A stretch of 64,000 nt of DNA, taken from assembly GCA_947497945.1 (NCBI GenBank), contig CANMIP010000003.1, positions 1 to 64,000 of the forward strand, given 5' to 3'. Numbering within the stretch: position 1 is the first letter of the stretch; the number at the start of each line of letters is the position of its first letter. The translations under genes were made by a program, and so were the position numbers. Below the pieces are notes generated by a model, which was given only the letters and a program-made list of their open reading frames with translations, did no database searches and was not told the origin of the DNA. Positions 8,167 through 17,132 of the stretch are shown piece after piece. The stretch comes from an uncultured Tropicimonas sp. Its GTDB lineage: Bacteria > Pseudomonadota > Alphaproteobacteria > Rhodobacterales > Rhodobacteraceae.

Positions 8167-8883
8167 ATGAGCGAGAAATACCTGATTGGCGATGCGATGT
8201 CGGGCGGCTATGGCAAGGGCCCGAACATCCTGCATGGCTGTACGATTGCCTGTGACAAGGGCGAGATCGCGGTGATTGTCGGCCCCAACGGCGCCGGAAA
8301 GTCGACCGCGATGAAAGCCGTGTTCGGCATGCTGGATGTGCGCGAAGGCGCGGTGCGACTGGGCGGCAGGGACATCACCGGGTTGACGCCGCAGGCGCGG
8401 GTTTCCGAAGGCATGGCCTTCGTGCCGCAGACCAACAACATCTTCACGTCGATGACGGTCGAGGAGAACCTGGAAATGGGCGCCTTCCTGCGGGAAGACG
8501 ACATGAAGGCCTCGATGGAGCAGGTCTACGAGCTGTTCCCGATCCTGCGCGACAAGCGCAAACAGGCCGCGGGCGAGCTTTCGGGCGGCCAGCGCCAGCA
8601 GGTCGCCGTCGGACGCGCGCTGATGACCCAGCCGACCGTGCTCATGCTCGACGAGCCCACCGCCGGCGTCTCGCCCATCGTCATGGACGAGCTTTTCGAC
8701 CGCATCATCGAGGTTGCCCGTACCGGTATCTCGATCCTGATGGTGGAACAGAACGCTCGGCAAGCCCTTGAAATCGCGGATACTGGCTATGTTCTGGTGC
8801 AGGGCCGCAACGCCCATACCGGCACCGGCAAGGACCTTCTGGCCGACCCGGAAGTGCGCCGCACCTTCCTGGGGGGAACGTGA
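8167..8883 (+). CDS. Branched-chain amino acid-type ABC transporter ATPase (LivF-like)
   Basis: A 238-residue ABC ATPase, the shorter partner of the pair. Walker A GPNGAGKS is at residues 39-46, signature LSGGQ at 138-142, Walker B VLMLDEP at 158-164 and the switch histidine position is replaced by glutamine in LMVEQN, as usual for LivF proteins. It forms a heterodimer with the LivG-like ATPase and drives import. The start at 8167 has CGGAG nine bases upstream. Its TGA stop overlaps the ATG of the second small secreted protein (TGATG at 8881-8885). Confidence 0.92.
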   Translation: MSEKYLIGDAMSGGYGKGPNILHGCTIACDKGEIAVIVGPNGAGKSTAMKAVFGMLDVREGAVRLGGRDITGLTPQARVSEGMAFVPQTNNIFTSMTVEENLEMGAFLREDDMKASMEQVYELFPILRDKRKQAAGELSGGQRQQVAVGRALMTQPTVLMLDEPTAGVSPIVMDELFDRIIEVARTGISILMVEQNARQALEIADTGYVLVQGRNAHTGTGKDLLADPEVRRTFLGGT

Positions 8884-9245
8884 TGAAGCTCGGTATCCTT
8901 TTCGCAATTTCCCTGTTTTCGGCTGGCTCCGCACTGGCCGGCCCGCTCGAATGCAACTTCACCACGGAATGCTACGAGACCGATGCCTGCTATGACAGCA
9001 GCTATGGTTTCATGGTCTGGTTCCCCTCCGAGACCTCCGACAGCGTGGTCACGATCACGGACGAAACCGGCGACTTTCCGGGACTAGCCGAACAACTCGG
9101 CGAGGACGGGTTGCTCATCCGTTTCGCCAGCGGCTTCGGCCCGTCAATGCTGACACTTCATGGCGAGGCCGCGCGGCTCGCGGCGCATGGCGGCTCCGAC
9201 GCCATGATGGTGAACTATTCCGGCACCTGCCGGGAGGTGGAATAA
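8883..9245 (+). CDS. Small secreted cysteine protein within the transporter operon (copy 2)
   Basis: A 120-residue protein with a signal peptide (MKLGILFAISLFSAGSALA) followed by CNFTTECYETDAC, which has the same C-x5-C-x5-C spacing as the protein at 7758-8162, and a final cysteine in NYSGTC. A LHGEAARLAAHGG segment matches the NGEA segment of copy 1. The family is unknown to me. The start ATG at 8883 overlaps the preceding ATPase stop; a GTG three bases earlier is an alternative. The stop overlaps the permease start (TAATG at 9243-9247), so the protein is made in step with the transporter. A role as periplasmic accessory factor or regulator is inference. Confidence 0.8.
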   Translation: MKLGILFAISLFSAGSALAGPLECNFTTECYETDACYDSSYGFMVWFPSETSDSVVTITDETGDFPGLAEQLGEDGLLIRFASGFGPSMLTLHGEAARLAAHGGSDAMMVNYSGTCREVE

Positions 9246-10255
9246 TGGATCTTCTCAACGCCTTCGTGGCGCTCCTCAACTTCGTCATCGTGCCGGCGAC
9301 GGCCTATGGCAGCCAGCTCGCGCTCGGCGCGCTCGGGGTGACGCTGATCTACGGGATCCTGCGGTTCTCCAACTTCGCCCATGGCGACACGATGGCTTTC
9401 GGTGCGATGATCACCATCCTCGTTACCTGGCTGATGCAGGCCATCGGCATCTCGATCCACCCGCTGCCTACAGCGCTGCTCGCCCTGCCCTTCGGCATCG
9501 CGGCGACAGCACTGATGATGCTGGCCACGGACAAGTGGATCTACCAGTTCTACCGCCAGCAAAAGGCCAAGCCGATCATCCTCGTCATGGCCTCGCTGGG
9601 CGTGATGTTCGTGCTGAACGGCGTTGTCCGGGTCATCATCGGCCCCGGCGAGCAGCGCTTCAACGACGGCGAACGCTTCATCATCCGGGCGCGCGACTTC
9701 AAGGAGATGACCGGCCTGTCCGAAGGGCTGGCCTTCCGGACCTCGCAGGGCATCACCATTGTCGTCACCATCATCGCCGTGATCGCCCTGTTCTGGTTCC
9801 TCAACCGGACCCGCACCGGCAAGTCGATGCGCGCCTATTCGGACAATGAAGACCTGGCGCTGCTCTCCGGCATCAACCCGGAAAAGGTCGTCCGCGTGAC
9901 CTGGATCCTCGCCGCGATCCTCGCGACCACGGCGGGCGTGCTCTACGGGCTCGACAAGGCGTTCAAACCCTTCACCTATTTCCAGCTCCTGCTGCCGATC
10001 TTCGCCTCCGCAATCGTCGGCGGCCTCGGCAACCCGCTCGGCGCCATCGCGGGCGGCTATATCATCGCCTTCTCCGAGGTGACGCTGACCTATGCCTGGA
10101 AGAAGGTCCTGACCCACGCCCTGCCCGAGAGCATGGCGCCGGACAGCCTCGTCCAGCTTCTCTCGACCGATTATAAATACGCGGTTTCCTTCACCATTCT
10201 CGTCATCGTGCTGATCTTCAAGCCAACGGGCCTCTTCAGGGGGAAATCGGTATGA
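9245..10255 (+). CDS. Branched-chain amino acid-type ABC transporter permease (LivH-like)
   Basis: A 336-residue inner-membrane permease with eight or so hydrophobic helices. The segment GVTLIYGILRFSNFAHGD near residue 34 and the cytoplasmic coupling loop MRAYSDNEDLALLSGIN near residue 196 are LivH-type signatures; the C-terminus ends in FKPTGLFRGKSV as usual. A loop of about 45 residues after residue 125 (GEQRFNDGERFIIRARDF) faces the periplasm. It pairs with the larger LivM-like permease downstream, with which it overlaps by four bases. Confidence 0.92.
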   Translation: MDLLNAFVALLNFVIVPATAYGSQLALGALGVTLIYGILRFSNFAHGDTMAFGAMITILVTWLMQAIGISIHPLPTALLALPFGIAATALMMLATDKWIYQFYRQQKAKPIILVMASLGVMFVLNGVVRVIIGPGEQRFNDGERFIIRARDFKEMTGLSEGLAFRTSQGITIVVTIIAVIALFWFLNRTRTGKSMRAYSDNEDLALLSGINPEKVVRVTWILAAILATTAGVLYGLDKAFKPFTYFQLLLPIFASAIVGGLGNPLGAIAGGYIIAFSEVTLTYAWKKVLTHALPESMAPDSLVQLLSTDYKYAVSFTILVIVLIFKPTGLFRGKSV

Positions 10256-11547
10256 ACAAGAACGCACTCCTCTTTGGCGGGGTCGCCCTGCTCTATATCC
10301 TGACCGGCTTCTTCCAGAGCTGGAACACGGCGCTGGCGATCTTCAACATGGGGCTGATCTCGGCCGTCATGGCGCTCGGGGTCAATATCCAGTGGGGCTA
10401 TGCGGGGCTGTTCAATGTCGGCGTGATGGGCTTTGTCGCGCTTGGCGGGTTGGCCACCGTGCTGGTCTCCATGCCGCCTGTGCCGGAGGCATGGTCCGCT
10501 GGCGGGCTGCGCATGATTGGTGCGCTGATCACCGGAGCGGGCACTGTTGCAGCCGGGGTACTGCTCTTCCGGCGGATGCAGCCTGGCAAGGCGCGCGCAC
10601 TCGCGGCGCTTGCGGTCTTCGCGGTCGGTTTCGTCGCCTACAGGGCGCTGTTCGACCCGGCGCGGGACGCGATCGAAGCGGTGAACCCGGCGCTTGTCGG
10701 CTATCTCGGCGGGGCGAACCTGCCGATCCTGCTGGCCTGGCCGGCGGGTGCGCTGCTGGCCGCCGGCGCGGCCTGGCTCATCGGCAAGACGGCGCTCGGG
10801 CTGCGCTCGGACTATCTCGCCATCGCCACGCTGGGCATCGCCGAGATCGTCATCGCGGTGATGAAGAACGAGGACTGGATGGCGCGCGGCGTGAAGAACG
10901 TCGTCGGCCTGCCGCGCCCGGTTCCCTACGAGGTGGACCTGCAAGACAGCGCGAGCTTTGTCGAAACGGCGGCCTGGTGGGGGCTCGACCCCGCCACGGC
11001 CTCGACGATCTGGGTCAAGCTGCTTTATGGCGCGCTCTTCGCGGTCGTGTTGCTGCTGCTGATCTGGCTGACCCAGATGGCGCTGAACTCGCCCTGGGGG
11101 CGGATGATGCGCGCCATTCGCGACAACGAAACGGCAGCCGAAGCGATGGGCAAGGATGTCACGCGGCGGCACCTGCAGATCTTCGTGATCGGCTCCGCGA
11201 TCTGCGGCATGGCCGGCGCGATGATGACAACGCTGGACGGACAGCTGACGCCGGGCACCTACCAGCCGCTGCGCTTCACCTTCCTGATCTGGGTGATGGT
11301 GATCGTCGGCGGTTCCGGAAACAACTGGGGCTCGGTGCTGGGCGGCTTCCTGATCTGGTGGCTCTGGATCCAGGTCGAACCAATCGGCGGCGCGCTCATG
11401 AACGTGATCACCCTGCCGCTGCCGGACGATTCCGGATTGAAGGCGCATCTGCTGGATTCGGTGCAGCATGTCCGGCTGCTGACAATGGGGGTCGTGCTGC
11501 TGCTTGTGCTACGGTTCAGCCCACGCGGGTTGATCCCGGAGAAATAG
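10252..11547 (+). CDS. Branched-chain amino acid-type ABC transporter permease (LivM-like)
   Basis: A 431-residue permease, longer than average for LivM because of an extra hydrophobic region near residues 80-130. The block LRSDYLAIATLGIAEIVIAV and the coupling loop MMRAIRDNETAAEAMGKDV are conserved in LivM, and RFSPRGLIPEK is the usual C-terminus. It closes the transport channel with the LivH-like partner. It is the last gene of the operon; about 490 bp without a gene follow. The start overlaps the upstream stop (ATGA at 10252-10255). Confidence 0.92.
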   Translation: MNKNALLFGGVALLYILTGFFQSWNTALAIFNMGLISAVMALGVNIQWGYAGLFNVGVMGFVALGGLATVLVSMPPVPEAWSAGGLRMIGALITGAGTVAAGVLLFRRMQPGKARALAALAVFAVGFVAYRALFDPARDAIEAVNPALVGYLGGANLPILLAWPAGALLAAGAAWLIGKTALGLRSDYLAIATLGIAEIVIAVMKNEDWMARGVKNVVGLPRPVPYEVDLQDSASFVETAAWWGLDPATASTIWVKLLYGALFAVVLLLLIWLTQMALNSPWGRMMRAIRDNETAAEAMGKDVTRRHLQIFVIGSAICGMAGAMMTTLDGQLTPGTYQPLRFTFLIWVMVIVGGSGNNWGSVLGGFLIWWLWIQVEPIGGALMNVITLPLPDDSGLKAHLLDSVQHVRLLTMGVVLLLVLRFSPRGLIPEK

Positions 11548-12040
11548 CGCGCCGGGATGCCGAAGACTCCCGCGTGAGCTGTGCTGCGCGGGCCCCCTTC
11601 TTGCGGCAGCTTGCCGTTGTCGCGGCAATGCGCCCAATCTGGACTGCCCGGCCGCAACGCCGCCCTGCCCGCGCCGGGTCATCGCGGCGCTGCCGGCAAA
11701 TGGCCAGCCATCTGCGCTCCTTTTGGCTCGGTGCTTTTTCCGGCCGGCCATTGCAGGGGACGTACCGCTTTCCCCAGCGAAGTCCTGAAGGCCTCACAAT
11801 GCCTGTCCACGGATGGTTGCCGGGGACACCCCTGAAGGAACAGCCCAGGGGAGAATCGCAGCGAAGCCCGCCGAGCCCGGGCGGCGACCGTTTCGAGGGA
11901 GGAGCGAAACAGGCGCGCCGGGAGGGGCGAGCTTCGAAGAGGACGTCTGCACGTCCGACCGGATGCTGGGGAGTCTCGTCCGGCAAGGGTTACCCTAGCC
12001 GGAGAAGCGCTAAGATTCGGTTTCCGTAAGGTAAGCTTTC
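11548..12040. other. 493-bp intergenic region between the transporter operon and galK
   Basis: Convergent gene ends flank this stretch. Long open frames occur on both strands but have no ribosome site or recognisable domain. It contains a hairpin with a GGGAGGAG loop at 11890-11910 (described separately). No insertion element, tRNA or array was seen. The transcription terminators of the two flanking operons should lie here, but I see no hairpin followed by a T tract. Confidence 0.5.
11890..11910 (-). ncRNA. Hairpin with an anti-Shine-Dalgarno loop (possible CcsR/cuckoo-type sRNA element)
   Basis: A 6-bp stem (GTTTCG at 11890-11895 with CGAAAC at 11905-11910) encloses a 9-base loop that reads CTCCTCCCT on the minus strand. 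Stem-loops exposing CCUCCUCCC-like anti-Shine-Dalgarno sequence define the cuckoo/CcsR small RNAs of Rhodobacter and other alphaproteobacteria. Only one convincing hairpin of this kind is seen here, the stem is short and no terminator follows, so this is a weak candidate. Confidence 0.25.
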
Positions 12041-13141
12041 TCAGGTCACGGCCAGGACACGGGCCTTGGGGAAAGCATCGACCAGCGACGCGCCGATCGC
12101 CTCGACCCGGTCATTGGCAGCGAGAATGACAATGGAGCCACCAAAGCCGCCGCCGGTCTGCCGCGCGCCGAGCGCCCCGGCGTCCAGCGCGGCCTCCACG
12201 AGCGCATCCGTCTCCGGCACGGTGATTTGGTAATCGTCGCGTTGCGAGGCGTGGCTGGACGTCATCAACCGGCCGAACTCCTCGGAATCGCCCGCATTCA
12301 GCGCCGCCAGGCCGTCAATGACGCGCTGGTTGTCGGTGATGACATGGCGGGTTCGGCGGGCGAGAAGATCGTCAATGCCGTCGAGACGAGGAAGGTCATC
12401 GGGTCCGAGATCGCTCAGAAGCGCGATGCCGAGCGCCTCGCAGGCAGCATTGCATTCGGCGACCCGGGTGGCATAGCCGTCTTCGGTCAGTTGGTGGCTG
12501 ACACCGGAATGCAGGATCAGGAAGCTGGCGCCCGCCGGCGACGGGGCGGGGCTGTGATCCAGCGTTCGCGTGTCGAGGAAGAGCGCGTTGCCCGGCTCGC
12601 CGACCGAGGAGGCGAACTGGTCCATGATCCCGCAGGGCATGCCGACGAAGTCATTCTCGACCGCGCGGGCCTGGATGGCGATTTCCTCGGGCGTCATCTC
12701 CTTGCCATAGAGCTCGGTCACGGCGCGCAGGGAGGCCACTTCCAGCGCGGCGGAGCTGGACAGGCCCGCGCCCATCGGCAGGGTCGTGATCAGCGCGATC
12801 CGCAGCCCGGTCTCAGCGACATCCGCCTCGGCCACCGCCTTCAGACAGCCCAACACGTAATCCGACCAGCGGCCTTCCTTGCCATCGGTAATGTTGCGGG
12901 TCTCGGCATCGTGGAACGTGTCGGAATAGGCCTCAATCACGCCGGGCGCCGGACCGCGGCCCATGGCGATTGCCACGCCAAGCCCGCGCAGCGCCATCGG
13001 GAGGACAAACCCGCCATTGTAATCAGTATGTTCCCCCAACAAGTTCACACGCCCCGGCGCAGAGGTCGCAACCTCCGGTGCCAGACCGAAATGCGCCTGG
13101 TAGGCGGCGGTCACGCGGGTGGCCAGCTCGGTCTCGCTCAC
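12041..13141 (-). CDS. galK: Galactokinase
   Basis: A 366-residue GHMP kinase that phosphorylates galactose to galactose-1-phosphate in the Leloir pathway. The galactokinase signature [15 protein letters not shown] is at residues 30-44, the ATP-binding GHMP motif [14 protein letters not shown] at 121-134 and the C-terminal [11 protein letters not shown] glycine motif near residue 330. The start is taken as the GTG at 13139-13141, which overlaps the galT stop (GTGA); the frame extends further upstream inside galT but that part is antisense-like filler. It forms an operon with galT. No galE is present in the window. Confidence 0.93.
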   Translation of the reverse strand: MSETELATRVTAAYQAHFGLAPEVATSAPGRVNLLGEHTDYNGGFVLPMALRGLGVAIAMGRGPAPGVIEAYSDTFHDAETRNITDGKEGRWSDYVLGCLKAVAEADVAETGLRIALITTLPMGAGLSSSAALEVASLRAVTELYGKEMTPEEIAIQARAVENDFVGMPCGIMDQFASSVGEPGNALFLDTRTLDHSPAPSPAGASFLILHSGVSHQLTEDGYATRVAECNAACEALGIALLSDLGPDDLPRLDGIDDLLARRTRHVITDNQRVIDGLAALNAGDSEEFGRLMTSSHASQRDDYQITVPETDALVEAALDAGALGARQTGGGFGGSIVILAANDRVEAIGASLVDAFPKARVLAVT

Positions 13142-14190
13142 GACGCGGCTCCTTGCTTGTAGTGGGTGTCGGACAGGCTGCGCAGGCGCTCGGCGGCCTG
13201 CTCCGCCGTCAGGTCCCGTTGCGCTTCCGAGAGCATCTCGTAGCCGACCATGAACTTGCGCACCGTCGCCGAGCGCAACAGCGGCGGGTAGAAATGCGCG
13301 TGCAACTGCCAATGGTCCCAGAGCCCCTTGCGGGTCGGAGCGCCATGCCAGCCCATCGTATAGGGGAACTCGGTCTCGAAGAGGTTGTCATAGCGGGTGC
13401 AGAGCCGCTTGAGCACATCGGCCAGCCCGTTGCGCTCGGGCTCGGTGAGGTCGGGCAGGCGCAGCACGTGACGGCGCGGCAGGACGATGGTCTCGAAGGG
13501 CCAGACCGCCCACCAGGGGACGACGGCCAGCCAGTCATCGTTTTCGACCACGATCCGGTCCTGTTCTTCGGCTTCGGACGCGGCATATTCGACGAGCAAC
13601 ACATTGCCCGTCTCCGTCAGGTGCCGCTTCTGGCACTCATCTTCCCGCGCGACCTCGTTGGGCAGGAAGTCCGAGGCCCAGATCTGGCCATGCGGGTGCG
13701 GCTGCGAGCAGCCCATCACCGCGCCCTTGTTCTCGAACAGCGCCACCCAGTCGTATTTTGCGCCCAGATCCTCGATCTGCTCGGCCCAGACATCGACCAC
13801 CTTGCGGATCTCGGACACCGGCAGCTCGGGCAGGGTCAGGTCATGACGCTCGGAAAAGCACATGACTCGCGCCGTGCCGCGCACATTGGCGGCGCGAAAG
13901 AGCGGGTTTCCCGTGGTGCCGCCTTCGGGGCTGTCTTCCAGCAGCGCCGGAAAGTCGTTGGGAAAGACCCAGGGGCCGGAATAGGCGTCGTTCACCACGC
14001 CATTGTTGCGGGTATTGCCGGGGCAGAGATAGCAGCCCGGGTCGAATTTCGGCTTCTCGGACCGGGCGGCCTTCTCTTGCTGTCCGGACCAGGGGCGCTT
14101 GTTGCGATGCGGCGAGACAAGCACCCATTCGCCCTTGAGCGGATTGTAGCGGCGATGCGGGGCGTCGGTTGAGACGGTGTTGGGGGCCAT
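13138..14190 (-). CDS. galT: Galactose-1-phosphate uridylyltransferase
   Basis: A 350-residue enzyme of the HIT superfamily that exchanges UMP between UDP-glucose and galactose-1-phosphate. The active-site motif HPHGQIW is at residues 165-171, with the second histidine as the UMP acceptor; C53 and C56 (CYLC) fit the zinc ligands of the E. coli enzyme. The N-terminal [22 protein letters not shown] block is diagnostic. The start has AAGGA nine bases upstream. First gene of a two-gene operon with galK, with which it overlaps by four bases. The nearest upstream gene on the strand is a cupin protein 291 bp away. Confidence 0.95.
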   Translation of the reverse strand: MAPNTVSTDAPHRRYNPLKGEWVLVSPHRNKRPWSGQQEKAARSEKPKFDPGCYLCPGNTRNNGVVNDAYSGPWVFPNDFPALLEDSPEGGTTGNPLFRAANVRGTARVMCFSERHDLTLPELPVSEIRKVVDVWAEQIEDLGAKYDWVALFENKGAVMGCSQPHPHGQIWASDFLPNEVAREDECQKRHLTETGNVLLVEYAASEAEEQDRIVVENDDWLAVVPWWAVWPFETIVLPRRHVLRLPDLTEPERNGLADVLKRLCTRYDNLFETEFPYTMGWHGAPTRKGLWDHWQLHAHFYPPLLRSATVRKFMVGYEMLSEAQRDLTAEQAAERLRSLSDTHYKQGAAS

Positions 14191-14481
14191 CCTGTGAGTC
14201 CTTCTGCCTGGGGAGCGGCGCGCGGAAGTGGCGTATTCTTGTTCGATTTTCTTCGGTTACGGGGACGCATGGAGGGCGGGACTGTCTTCTGCCAGGCAGG
14301 CTTCCCTCCAGCCGAAACCGCATCCGGGTTGCAGATCGGGTAGCACAGCGGCGGAATTCCGGCAAGAGAAACTGTTCCAATCTGCAAGGGTCGGATTGGC
14401 GCAGGCCAGAGAAATCAACAAGCTAATAAACTAATAACGAAACTAATGGAATGCGGCGAGCCACGGCCCGCCGCCCCTGTG

Positions 14482-14817
14482 TCACGCCTTGAGCGGGTAG
14501 CGATCCGACTCCTCGAAGACATCGATCACGATGGTGCCCGCCGTGATGCTGCCGCCATGTTCCGCGCCGCTCGGGATGTTGTAGATCTGGCCCGGGCCAT
14601 AAGTCTGCGTGTCGCCCGCGATCGTCAGCTCGATGCGGCCTTGCAGCACGGTGCCCCATTGCGCCTTGTGCGCATGCGGCGGAAGCTCGAAATCCTTGTG
14701 GAAGATGAAAAAGACGAGAAGCGCATCGTCCGTCCGCATGGCACGGCTCTCGACCACATCCTCCGGGAAGGGAACATCGAGCGCGGGCAGCGCCATCAGG
14801 AAATCGGGCAGTTGCAT
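14482..14817 (-). CDS. Small cupin-domain protein
   Basis: A 111-residue single-domain cupin. The first cupin motif is [19 protein letters not shown] at about residues 46-64, with two histidines and a glutamine in metal-ligand positions, and the second motif is [12 protein letters not shown] near residue 79. Such proteins bind a metal and act as small-molecule dioxygenases, isomerases or sensors; nothing here selects among these. AAGGAGG-like sequence lies just upstream of the start. It is transcribed away from rpsB and appears monocistronic. Confidence 0.85.
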   Translation of the reverse strand: MQLPDFLMALPALDVPFPEDVVESRAMRTDDALLVFFIFHKDFELPPHAHKAQWGTVLQGRIELTIAGDTQTYGPGQIYNIPSGAEHGGSITAGTIVIDVFEESDRYPLKA

Positions 14818-14963
14818 TGGAAGCCTCCTTGTTTCATGGGGCCCTGCCTAGCAGCTTTTTGCGTGTCTTTGCCAGTTTCCCGGGGCGAGGGGTTGCACCC
14901 CCGCGCATGATGGCGTATGCGCGGCGCACTTCACAGGCGGGGCCTGGGCCTTCGGGGGAGACA

Positions 14964-15015
14964 TCCTCGTTCGGTCCGCCGGTTGGGCGAGAGCCCGTTA
15001 TGACCCCGCCGAGGA
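14964..15015 (+). promoter_or_regulatory. Candidate structured leader upstream of rpsB
   Basis: In the 5' region of rpsB, TCCTCG at 14964-14969 can pair with CGAGGA at 15010-15015, enclosing a GGGC-GAGA-GCCC hairpin at 14985-14996. The structure ends 23 bases before the rpsB start. Autoregulatory leaders bound by ribosomal protein S2 are known upstream of rpsB in several bacteria. I did not match this to a named leader family. Confidence 0.35.
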
Positions 15016-15038
15016 CGCGAAACCGGAAAGGATCCAAT

Positions 15039-15872
15039 ATGGCGCTTCCTGACTTCACTCTCCGTCAGCTGCTCGAAGCTGGCGTTCACTTTGGTCACCA
15101 GACCCAGCGGTGGAACCCCCGCATGGGCGAGTATATCTACGGTGACCGCAACGGCATCCACATCATGGACCTGACCCAGACCATGCCGATGCTCGAGCAG
15201 GCCCTCGTGGCCGTGCGCGACACCGTCGCCAAGGGTGGCCGGATCCTGTTTGTCGGCACCAAGCGCCAGGCGCAGAAGCCGATTGCCGACGCCGCCGAGC
15301 GTTGCGCACAGTATTACATGAACCACCGCTGGCTGGGCGGCACGCTGACCAACTGGAAGACCGTCTCCCAGTCGATCCAGCGTCTGAAGTCCATTGACGA
15401 GCAGATGGCGATGGGCGCCGAGGGCCTCACCAAGAAAGAGCGCCTGCACATGGAACGCGACCAGACGAAGCTGACCGCTTCGCTGGGCGGCATCCGCGAA
15501 ATGGGCGGTGTTCCGGACCTTCTCTTCGTCATCGACGTCAACAAGGAAGACCTGGCCATTGCCGAAGCCAAGAAGCTCGGCATCCCGGTCGTCGGCATTG
15601 TCGACACCAACGCCTCCCCTGCCGGCGTGGATTACGTGATCCCGGGCAATGACGACGCGGCCCGTGCCATCGCGCTCTATTGCGACCTCGTCTCCCGCGC
15701 CGCTCTGGATGGCATGTCCGCCCAGATGGACGCCGCGGGCTACGATATCGGCGAGATGGAAGAAGGCTTTGTCGAGGAGGTTCTCGAAGAAGCTCCCGAG
15801 GCAGCCGCCGAAGCAGAGGCTCCGGCTGAGGCCGAGGCTCCTGCCAAGACGGATGCCCCGACCGAAGCCTGA
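15039..15872 (+). CDS. rpsB: 30S ribosomal protein S2
   Basis: A 277-residue ribosomal protein S2, recognised by [20 protein letters not shown] near the N-terminus, [14 protein letters not shown] and the [12 protein letters not shown] block. It sits on the small-subunit head-body junction and helps recruit S1. The C-terminus from about residue 245 is an alanine/glutamate-rich tail typical of alphaproteobacterial S2. The start ATG at 15039 has GGAAAGGAT upstream; the frame is open for 74 further codons but that extension is not conserved. Elongation factor Ts follows 91 bp downstream, the usual order. pyrH and frr, which follow tsf in many bacteria, are elsewhere in this window. Confidence 0.97.
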   Translation: MALPDFTLRQLLEAGVHFGHQTQRWNPRMGEYIYGDRNGIHIMDLTQTMPMLEQALVAVRDTVAKGGRILFVGTKRQAQKPIADAAERCAQYYMNHRWLGGTLTNWKTVSQSIQRLKSIDEQMAMGAEGLTKKERLHMERDQTKLTASLGGIREMGGVPDLLFVIDVNKEDLAIAEAKKLGIPVVGIVDTNASPAGVDYVIPGNDDAARAIALYCDLVSRAALDGMSAQMDAAGYDIGEMEEGFVEEVLEEAPEAAAEAEAPAEAEAPAKTDAPTEA

Positions 15873-15963
15873 TTTACGGATCGCGTGAATCCGTCACGGA
15901 ACTGACATGTGCGGCGGGCTAAAGCCTGCCGCAACACGACCCCCAATCGAGGAGAGCCAAGAG

Positions 15964-16836
15964 ATGGCGATCACCGCGAAACTGGTGAAAGAACTGCGCG
16001 ACATGACCGGCGCAGGCATGATGGACGCCAAGAAGGCGCTGACCGAAGTTGAAGGCGATATCGAAGCCGCCATCGACTGGCTGCGCACCAAGGGTCTGGC
16101 CAAGGCCGCCAAGAAATCCGACCGCGTCGCCGCGGAAGGCCTGGTGGGCCTGAAGGTCGAGGGTGGCAAGGGCGTTGTCGTCGAAGTCAACTCCGAGACC
16201 GACTTCGTCGCCAAGAACCCTGAGTTCCAGGAGATGGTCTCCGGCATCGCTGCCGCAGCACTTGGTGCGGCCGATCTCGAGGCGCTGGCTGCAGCCGATC
16301 TCGACGGCAAGACAGTCTCCGAGACCCTGACTGCCAAGATCGCGACCATCGGCGAGAACATGTCGCTGCGCCGCATGACTGCCCTCGAGGGCGACGTGGT
16401 GGCCTCCTACATGCATAACGCCGCGGCCCCGGGCCTTGGCAAGATCGGCGTTCTCGTGGCGCTGAAGGGCGGCGACGAAGCGTTCGGCAAGCAGGTCGCG
16501 ATGCATATCGCTGCCTCCAACCCGGCCTCGCTCTCCGAAGCCGACCTGGACCCGTCCGTCGTCGAGCACGAGAAGCAGGTCCAGATGGACATCGCCCGCG
16601 AATCCGGCAAGCCGGAGCAGGTGATCGAGAAGATGATCATCGGCCGCATGAAGAAGTTCATGTCCGAAGTGACCCTGCTCGGCCAGGCTTTCGTCGTGAA
16701 CCCGGACCTGACGGTCGGTGAAGCCGCCAAGGAAGCCGGCGCGGAAATCACCGCTTTCGTGCGGATGGAAGTCGGCGACGGCATCGAGAAGAAAGAAGAA
16801 GACTTCGCAGCCGAAGTCGCTTCGATGCAGAAGTGA
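15964..16836 (+). CDS. tsf: Elongation factor Ts
   Basis: A 290-residue translation factor that releases GDP from EF-Tu. The N-terminal UBA-like domain with [20 protein letters not shown] (residues 6-25) and the core motif [13 protein letters not shown] (near residue 73) that contacts EF-Tu are intact. The start ATG at 15964 follows GGAGAG; an upstream in-frame ATG at 15907 is not supported. It forms an operon with rpsB and ends at a strong Rho-independent terminator. Confidence 0.97.
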   Translation: MAITAKLVKELRDMTGAGMMDAKKALTEVEGDIEAAIDWLRTKGLAKAAKKSDRVAAEGLVGLKVEGGKGVVVEVNSETDFVAKNPEFQEMVSGIAAAALGAADLEALAAADLDGKTVSETLTAKIATIGENMSLRRMTALEGDVVASYMHNAAAPGLGKIGVLVALKGGDEAFGKQVAMHIAASNPASLSEADLDPSVVEHEKQVQMDIARESGKPEQVIEKMIIGRMKKFMSEVTLLGQAFVVNPDLTVGEAAKEAGAEITAFVRMEVGDGIEKKEEDFAAEVASMQK

Positions 16837-16883
16837 TCCCGATCGGCAGGGCCGAGGCCCTCCGCTCATAGCAAGATCCGGAA

Positions 16884-16914
16884 CGCCCGCGCCTGAAGCG
16901 CGGGCGTTTTTTTT
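16884..16914 (+). terminator. Rho-independent terminator of rpsB-tsf
   Basis: CGCCCGCGC at 16884-16892 pairs perfectly with GCGCGGGCG at 16898-16906 around a 5-base loop, followed by eight T residues at 16907-16914. It lies 48 bp after the tsf stop. Confidence 0.95.
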
Positions 16915-17132
16915 CATGCGGGCATGGACGGGCGCGGACGTGGTCCGTTCCAGTGTCAGGATGGCGCCCGCCCCGCCTCGCCGCCTGCGACCACTCGACG
17001 GGCCTCCGCTTCCGCTTTTCCGTTGCACAGGGGCAGGTTGGAGTCGCACTCTCGCGTCGGACCAGCGCCGTCCAAACAGCCATGTCTCCGGGCACCCCGC
17101 CCGACGACGTGGCGCGCAAGAAGGAATCTCTC

